In this document: piece after piece, positions 57,420 to 64,000 of the stretch
Position numbering within the stretch: the stretch's first letter is position 1
Layout: each line of letters starts with the position of its first letter
From: Acanthaster planci
Taxonomy: Eukaryota > Echinodermata > Asteroidea > Valvatida > Acanthasteridae
DNA: 64,000 nt
Reading direction: 5' to 3'
Assembly: GCF_001949145.1 (NCBI RefSeq)
Contig: NW_019091600.1
Span: forward strand, 37,694-101,693
Program-made: the position numbers and the translations under genes
Notes under the pieces: generated by a model
What the model was told of the DNA's origin: nothing
Seen by the model: only the letters and a program-made list of their open reading frames with translations
The model's database searches: none

Positions 57420-57990
57420 AACCACTTGTGAGCACTAGGTGACCATTGACCCTGTACACTGGTCAATTAGGAACAGGAATCCTGTCAAGGAAGATTATGT
57501 CCAGATGTGGCTGAAATCGGCAAAGGAAGGTGGCAGATACCGATAGATATAACAAAACTGGCCAGTAGTGGGTGACCAATGGCCAAATTCTATGAACATC
57601 CAATCTGAGGCTTGTTCCAAAGCTGTAAATGATCAATTTTGACAGTAGCTGGACCAGGACTGGGGGGAAGCAATTTGTTATTTTGAAGAAAATGACCATT
57701 TCTGACCACTATGAACACATTTTGTGACGGTCCAGAGATATCATTGACCAAGTTTGACAATACCATGATTGGACCAATTTTGTGGAAGAAGGAAATTGTA
57801 ATTTTAAAGAAAATGACCACTTATAACCACTGGCCAACTTCCGTGAACAACTTTTATGAGGTTTTGTCAAGACATGCCACTGACCAAGTTTCACAAGAAT
57901 TGGACCAAGGTTGTGGAAGAAGCATTTTGTAATTTTGAAGAAAATTAACACTAGTGACCACAAGGTAACCACTGGTCAAAGATGCTAGTC
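57420..57990. repeat. Degenerate tandem repeat, period about 120-130 bp
   Basis: Blocks of the type GGAAGAAGnAATTTGTnATTTT and GAAGAAAATGACCACTnnTGACCAC recur at about 57662, 57783 and 57913, with weaker copies to the left. The same minus-strand peptide (MVIFFKIT) appears in successive frames because of the repeat. Not coding. Confidence 0.7.
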
Positions 57991-58189
57991 ACTACACATG
58001 AGAATTCGGCCAACGTAGATTCTGGCTGAAATAGATGAATGAATTTGGAAGATACTGCATTTCTTTGTGAGCACTTGACCGAAGAAAGAAAGAAAGTCGA
58101 CAATATTACAGTACATCACTGCGCTTTGCACCGCTGATAAAAATATCTCCACCCGCCAATTTTTTCACTTTATTATTTCACAAAGGCCT

Positions 58190-59650
58190 TTTTCAAAGGT
58201 GATTTTTAGGAAGCAATTGGTCGCAAAATAATTATGACCACCGAAGGGCAGCTTTCAGGCTCTTAACTGAACTGGTTTGTTCTAACCAATTCCGACCAGT
58301 GGCGTGAATCTTCGCTGCATGAGGACAAGGGTATGGGAGATGAATTAAATCTCAGAACTGCCCGGCTCTGAAATTCGGAAAAGGGGAGGGTGGTTGCTGG
58401 ACACCATATGGCCCTGATGGGGGTTGCTTTGACACTATCATGATACAGATGTTAGGGCATGAACACGCACTTCATGTTGAAGTTTAGTCACTGTTCTCCG
58501 CTTTTCAGTTTTATATTAAATACAAAAAGTTCTGATCTTTTAGGAAGTTCAAAAATAATTCCAAATCATTTCTTTTCTCCATTTAACCATTCAAATCTTT
58601 GTTCAGGTCATCAAATACGAGTGGGCAGTTACAGTGGAGGACTGGGTCATTAATATGAAGACAAGTGATTCAAAGTGACAATGTGAAGAGATATAAACGC
58701 TATGAAAACACAAACTTGCAAGTGACAGCCCAGAGCAGTCATCGGATACATGTACTGTGAAATGCATGGATGGTGGATTATATAATAAATCTTATATCTT
58801 AATAAAAAATTGGTTGCTCATTTTTGGCACTCCGAGTAAATTCCACCATAATTAGTTCACAATTTTCGTCCATATTGGACATATTATTTTTCAATAATTT
58901 CCTTTAAAATAATCCTCCCCTCAATACATCCCATAAAATTCACATCCTTGACTTGAAAAGGCCCGATCATTTTCACAAAATCAGCTAAATTGTTGCATGA
59001 AAAAGGCCTATCACATTCACAGCAGGGGAATGTCCAAATGACGCCTGATGCCCGTCAACCGACGGCGGGTCAATAAAATGGGCTGGCTCCGCAAGTTTGC
59101 GGTACTACAAGGGACCGTCACTCCGGTAGCCGCTTTACAACTTTCGTCCACATTATTTTTTGGGGGCTACGGGTAATGCCAATCTTCCTAAGACCATTCC
59201 ATTTCAAAGTATAGGGAGAAAACTTTCCTTTCAAATTTCAACATGTCCACTTTTGGACCACCCCGCCTTTGTCAAAGTAAAACCATGTATGTTATTTACG
59301 TGATGTCACTGGGTCACACGTGCGGCTCCAACTTAACCATAGACGTCAAGCATCGCATGCTAGTTCTCGATAAAAAAAAACACAAGCTGCGAGACAGCGA
59401 TGTAGAGGGCGCTCTGATTTACCATTGCAGTGACCACAGACATTATGGTCAGACGTGTAGTCAAGTCAAGGTGTGCGTATTACTAATAAGAGTCGTTGGG
59501 GAGAATAAAATTTTATCAACACTGTCACGTCTGTTGTTGAACACAGTGTTCTTGCACACAGTTGTGTGGCGGGGTATTCTGCAATCAGGCTTACTCCCTG
59601 GCGATCAAGGGTGAATGGATATTGATAACTGAGAATCTGTCTAGTCTTGC
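58190..59650 (+). repeat. Upstream part of the duplicated METTL27-like unit (gene C)
   Basis: Resembles 30330-30930 upstream of gene A, including CCAGTGGCGTGAATCTT, CTGCCCGGCT and TTTTATATTAAATAC. It has no supported coding region of its own. It may contain the promoter of gene C. Confidence 0.5.
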
Positions 59651-59657
59651 GTTACAA

Positions 59658-62245
59658 ATGAACGAGTCAGAGCAAAGTGTCGAAGGTTTTCACCACTTTC
59701 GGAGCCAAATCTACGCCCATCCTTCAGGTGGGGAGAAACTGGTTCAAGTTTATGATGAATGGGCAGATCACTACAAGGAGGTAGGCTAGAACTTTTTTCG
59801 ACATTCTTGCATCAAGCGATTCTATAACGAGCAAGCTATGAATTTTGTGCATGAACACAGGCCCTAAAAAGTATGGGGAAGTGAACCAGTGAACAATCAA
59901 TTCATAAAAAAAATGCTCATCACATCAGCTCTCCCTGTATGTACTATTAATAATGTACGGCCTAGCTTGAAATTCAAGATCTTGGTCGAAGACGGAAATT
60001 TGTGGTCATGCCAGGCATTCCCCTGATTTCCTTTTTTTATGAGCATTAGAATTTTATTTTTGTGAATAACTTCATTCCAAATCATCAACTCTACACTGTA
60101 TAACCGTTGAGATTGGTTTGATAAAGGGTCTGAATCCTAAGCAGTTTCTTTGTCATCCAATCCCATGATGCTCAAAGATTGAACAGGTTTACTGACAAAT
60201 ATGTTTACAATGTTTCTAGGCCCTACCGTACGTAGGACAGACAATAAGCCTAGTGTGGGCTCACTATTATCATAGAGGATGCCTTACTTCTTGGGAATCT
60301 TGTAGAAATATGGGTGTGGCCGTTTCATGTAAAAATCTTTGAAAAAATGGTAGTTTTGTGTCTGTGGTATCACGGCGTTGCATATCTAACAGATCATATT
60401 TGTGGGGGACCCAATATCAGTCAGATTCCCAAAAATAGTTCATTTGGAAATGTTAAATTTAAAGAACCAGACTCTCTTCTATAATTTCATTGCAAAACCC
60501 AAAATCACCCAGTACCATCCCATTAAGGGTCAGTACGTTCAGGAATACGCCTGAAATTTGGTCTCCCTCGAACACGGTCTACAAGTGTGCTTGATCACCA
60601 CACTTAATAGCCGAATTCTCTATGTAGTGCATATGGTTTCAAGCATTTTGATCACTGATTGGTTCCCTGAAAAGCCCCGGGGAGACTTAAAGAAAAAGTT
60701 AAACGGTCTTTACGAGATTCGTTTTCCTCACCTAGCTTGTCACTTTCTGCCAGCTGAAGGCCTGTCAAGGATCGTATTATACTTTCTCCTTGTCAGCAAA
60801 ATCTCAGTGTGGGTTACTGTGGTCCTGCCAATCTGGCTGCCCTTGTGTCTGACGTCATAAGAGATAAATCGGCCAAGATCCTGGATGCAGCGTCTGGAAT
60901 AGGAATGGTTGGAGAAGAGGTTAGATAGTCTGAATTGGTAGGACTTCCATTTGGCTAAGTGGACCAGTGGAACGGTGTTCAAAGTGGAGGGGAGAGGGAA
61001 AGCCTGAACAGGGGCAGATACAATATTTGTTAGTGGGGGGAGGTAAATGTTTTAGTACCTCCAATGGCTTGGGAAAAGTTGAGGAAAATAGCTACCTTTA
61101 CACCCTCCCAGTTCCACCATCGGTGATTTGGATACCCTAAAAATTGTCAACATTGTCAGTTCAACATGTGGAGCCACCGGTAGAACAGTACATATTCATG
61201 TGACCTCAGATCAGGGTCAAAGTCAACATGGTCCATATGCCATGCCATAAAAAAGGAGCACCATTCATACATGCTTCAGTAAATCAGTTGACTATTTCCC
61301 CTCCCCTTTTCTTAGGGGAAGAGCTTTGGTGTCCACAGGAAACAACATGAAACAATACAAATAGGCTGAAAGTAAGAAAACAACAATGAACAATTAGTCT
61401 TGACATGTTTTGTTCTTTGCTTTCAGCTCAAGAGGCGTGGCTTCATTCACATTGATGCCCTGGAACCTTCTCAAGTTTCCTTGGACAAGAGTAAGGAACA
61501 TCAGTGCTACACTGAGTACATATGCGACACACTAGATGACCACCAGACGAAAATTCCGGATGGTATGGTATAGAAAACTAGCCGATTAATAAACAGGCAG
61601 ATACACGTCTATAGTACGTTTCAATACGAACACTTCATCGAATCATATCCAGCAACTGTACCAGTATTAGTCGCAAAACAATGAAGTTTTAGGCTGTATG
61701 ACATTCTAATAAAAAAACAGACAAACTTTGGCGTGATTTCTTTTTATGTGCTTTCTTTTTATGTGCTCAGTGTACTTTTTTTAATCAGATCACTATGATG
61801 TCGTCGTCATGAGTGGAGCTTTTGGTATTCCTGGTCATGTGACTGATGCGTGCTTCCCGGAGCTCATTCGAATTACAAAACCAGGTACAGAGTAGAAAGT
61901 TGACATCATTTCTTCAGGAGAGATGAGACAGGATTTTAGGGACTCGTATCTGCGAATATCAGAGTACACTTATAGTTCACCCGGTCATCATGAAGGGCCT
62001 GGCTAAAGCTTGCATCGACCGACTAATTAACAAATGTGTATCTTTGATTCACTCCCTAAGGTGGTCACATCATGTTCACAATGAGCACCAAGGTAGCGGA
62101 GGAGTGGAGTGACAAGTTAGAGGGCGCAATTCAGGCACATGCCCAGCAAGGATCATGGGAAGTTGTTGATTATCGTTGGATCATATACCACCAACATGAT
62201 ACCATCAGTGAAAAAGCAAAAGTGCCGATTCTCAGGCTTCTATAA
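59658..62245 (+). CDS. METTL27-like methyltransferase, gene C (five exons, intact)
   Basis: Exons 59658-59780, 60797-60919, 61427-61562, 61789-61884 and 62061-62245, all with AG acceptors and GT donors and agreeing phases (0,0,1,1). Joined length is 663 bases, 220 residues plus stop. Exon 1 MNESEQSVEGFHHF to WADHYKE; exon 2 ILDAASGIGMVGEE (SAM-binding motif I); exon 3 LKRRGFIHIDALEPSQVSLD; exon 4 YDVVVMSGAFGIPGHVTD with CFPELIRITKPG; exon 5 GHIMFTMSTKVAEEW to AKVPILRLL. It is a small cytosolic SAM-dependent methyltransferase of unknown substrate. Introns 3 and 4 are almost identical to gene B, showing recent duplication or conversion. Confidence 0.88.
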
Positions 62246-62249
62246 ATGT

Positions 62250-64000
62250 TGACTACCCAATGAAAGACCATATTACATGTAGATCTATTTTTGGTTTAAA
62301 TTCACAAGGTTTTAAAATAAATGGTGGACTTGGATAATGTGATTTGAAGGAGTTATTCTGTGAATAAAACAGGAATGTTGAAATGTAGTTCAGTTGTAAC
62401 TGGCATTCTTCAGAGGCATTTATTTTGGAGGAATGGTTCTTTACTGACACCATAATGCAATGAGCTTTCACCAGTTCCTGAATTAGATTGAAAAACTCGG
62501 CTCTCAGTTTGGTATGATGAAAATGGACACTCTGTAAATTTCAAAATGTTGAGGATTCCTATTGCTTTTTCTTTGGCTTTTGCAGAATGTCACACTTGTA
62601 CTCCGAATAATCTAGTTTATGCCGATCCTTTGACACGTCAAAAATAACAGTACTGTTGAGTGTCACTGGACATTTGGCGAGTTTTTAGTGTAGACCAGTA
62701 TGGATGGGCTTAACAAAGCTGGTTTATTTCAAGGAAACAGGGAGCAAAGTACCAGGGAAGAAGTAACAACAATGGGATGAACTCGTAGATCACTGTACAC
62801 ATGAACATGTACACTCTATATTTGCAACTGTACACACATTTTATAGTCCATAGCAGGAGGCACTCAGCAGAGTGTTTGAATAAAACATTTCCCCATTGTC
62901 AAGTGCAGAATAAAAATAGGGGAGGGAGGGCAGGGGATGACATTAAGAATTTCTTTACACATATTTCTTAGACCGTGGGAAGTTGCTCTTCGCCTTGATT
63001 TTGAGTGGCTGGTGCGTGCTGCGATGTGACGAATGACGAACGCCTTGACCAAGGCTATTCTCAGTAATGAGGCAACGTTTGGGGGCTTTTTGCATGCTTT
63101 GGAAAGGAAGGAAATCACATTACCAAAGAAATGTCATCTTATTTTATTTCAAAAACAAATATTTGCCCTTTTTAGGGAGGGGAGAGGGATGGGTACAGTA
63201 TAACATAGATTGTTGAAAGTAAATCGTGGATATACATGGTATATTTTTCAGAACTGTAAACTGATTACATTCTGGGTGTACTTTACAACCACCTGTGATA
63301 TGCCTTAGTTTCTCAATACCACCCAAACATTATAATGACATGAAGTGTAATTGCACTGAAGGTTTTACTTCTTAAACCATAATTTACAAATAGAATGCAT
63401 CAATTTTTGCACTCGTCTTCAATACTACAGTCGTGGAAAAATACAAGTGGATGATGATGCGTAAAGAAAGATGTAGTTTTTTCCCCTTGAAAAAGTTTTT
63501 TGATGACGAGGCCTTTCATGGAAACCAATAACTGTAATTGAATTTACAATTTTGTAATGTGAAATAGGCAGGCCTTGTTTATGGTGATATGCATAAATTG
63601 CTCAATTATTGATACAAAATGTTTACCTGTCCCATTAGTGTCTGGCTCATCTTTCACAATGTAGCCAATATGGCCCACTGGGTATGAATATACAAATCTT
63701 GCAGGTACAGTTACATTTAATAAGTCACTGCTTTGGGTGCAAATTTGTTACAAATAAAGGAAAACAAACAGAAAGCAAACCAACCAAAAGTTGAATCAAA
63801 ATTGAAAAGGAGTTGTCTTCAGTTGTTGCAAATTAGCACAAACATCTATTGCACAATGTCTCCCTTTGGCACTGAGGTTACAGTATGGTAAATTACATCA
63901 ATTGGGGTGAGAATGCAACTGCTACAGTATGGGGCATGTAGAATAACTGACAAGATCAATGAAGTCAATATACATGTAGTGACATTTATTGCACAATGTC
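62250..64000. other. Intergenic sequence to the window end
   Basis: AT-rich DNA without a supported gene. A frame of 84 codons at 62864-63118 (minus) shows no motif. The words TTGCACAATGTCTCCC and TTGCACAATGTC recur near 63850 and 63990, hinting at another short repeat. Confidence 0.5.

Noticed and set aside
57463-57972. Minus-strand frames with repeated MVIFFKIT starts
   Set aside because: They reflect the 120-130 bp tandem repeat and have no conserved protein pattern.

Overview
This is a piece of an animal nuclear genome. Its genes have introns with GT/AG splice sites, intergenic DNA is long and AT-rich, assembly gaps are present, and there are remnants of LINE and Penelope-like retroelements. 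The host genes (a death-domain kinase and a tandem METTL27-like methyltransferase family) and the abundant ACATGTA-type simple sequence suggest an invertebrate deuterostome. A lancelet is my best guess, with low confidence.

Host genes. On the minus strand, about 0.3-6.9 kb, lies a RIPK1-like gene: a TKL kinase exon, two low-complexity linker exons and a death-domain exon, all joined in phase 1. A single-exon multi-pass membrane protein is at 14.1-15.2 kb. Four METTL27-like paralogues follow. D (minus, 17.4-22.1 kb) has five exons and is intact. A (plus, 30.9 kb) keeps only exons 1-2. B (plus, 37.9-42.5 kb) has a one-base deletion in exon 3. C (plus, 59.7-62.2 kb) is intact. A frameshifted nocturnin-like exon sits between A and B. 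A LINE fragment sits in intron 1 of A.

The main interest is two large Polinton/Maverick-related, virus-derived DNA elements, both decayed. Element 1 (about 22184-29045, with a 638-base gap) has GC-rich terminal inverted repeats. It carries both ends of a protein-primed family B DNA polymerase, a DDE integrase, a small membrane protein, half a major capsid protein, an acidic-tailed unknown protein and a Cys-rich protein. A Penelope-like fragment interrupts it. Element 2 (about 44556-56432) is inserted inside a Penelope-like RT gene. Its termini are foldback inverted repeats followed by 43-bp tandem repeats. It carries the same Cys-rich and acidic-tailed proteins, then TFIIB-like and TFIIS-like zinc-ribbon proteins, several membrane proteins including a probable N-myristoylated one, an HNH-type nuclease, the capsid gene and the N-terminal part of the polymerase.

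The two elements are collinear in opposite orientations and have lost different segments. Together they imply a longer ancestral virus-like element: polymerase, integrase, capsid, HNH, membrane proteins, TFIIS, TFIIB, acidic-tailed protein, Cys-rich protein. Genes are compact, each has an AT-rich motif close to its start codon, and perfect hairpins lie at several gene ends. To my knowledge TFIIB/TFIIS-like genes and gene-end hairpins are features of large nucleocytoplasmic DNA viruses rather than of ordinary Polintons. This makes the family the best candidate here for something undescribed. All statements come from reading the sequence; no database search was possible.
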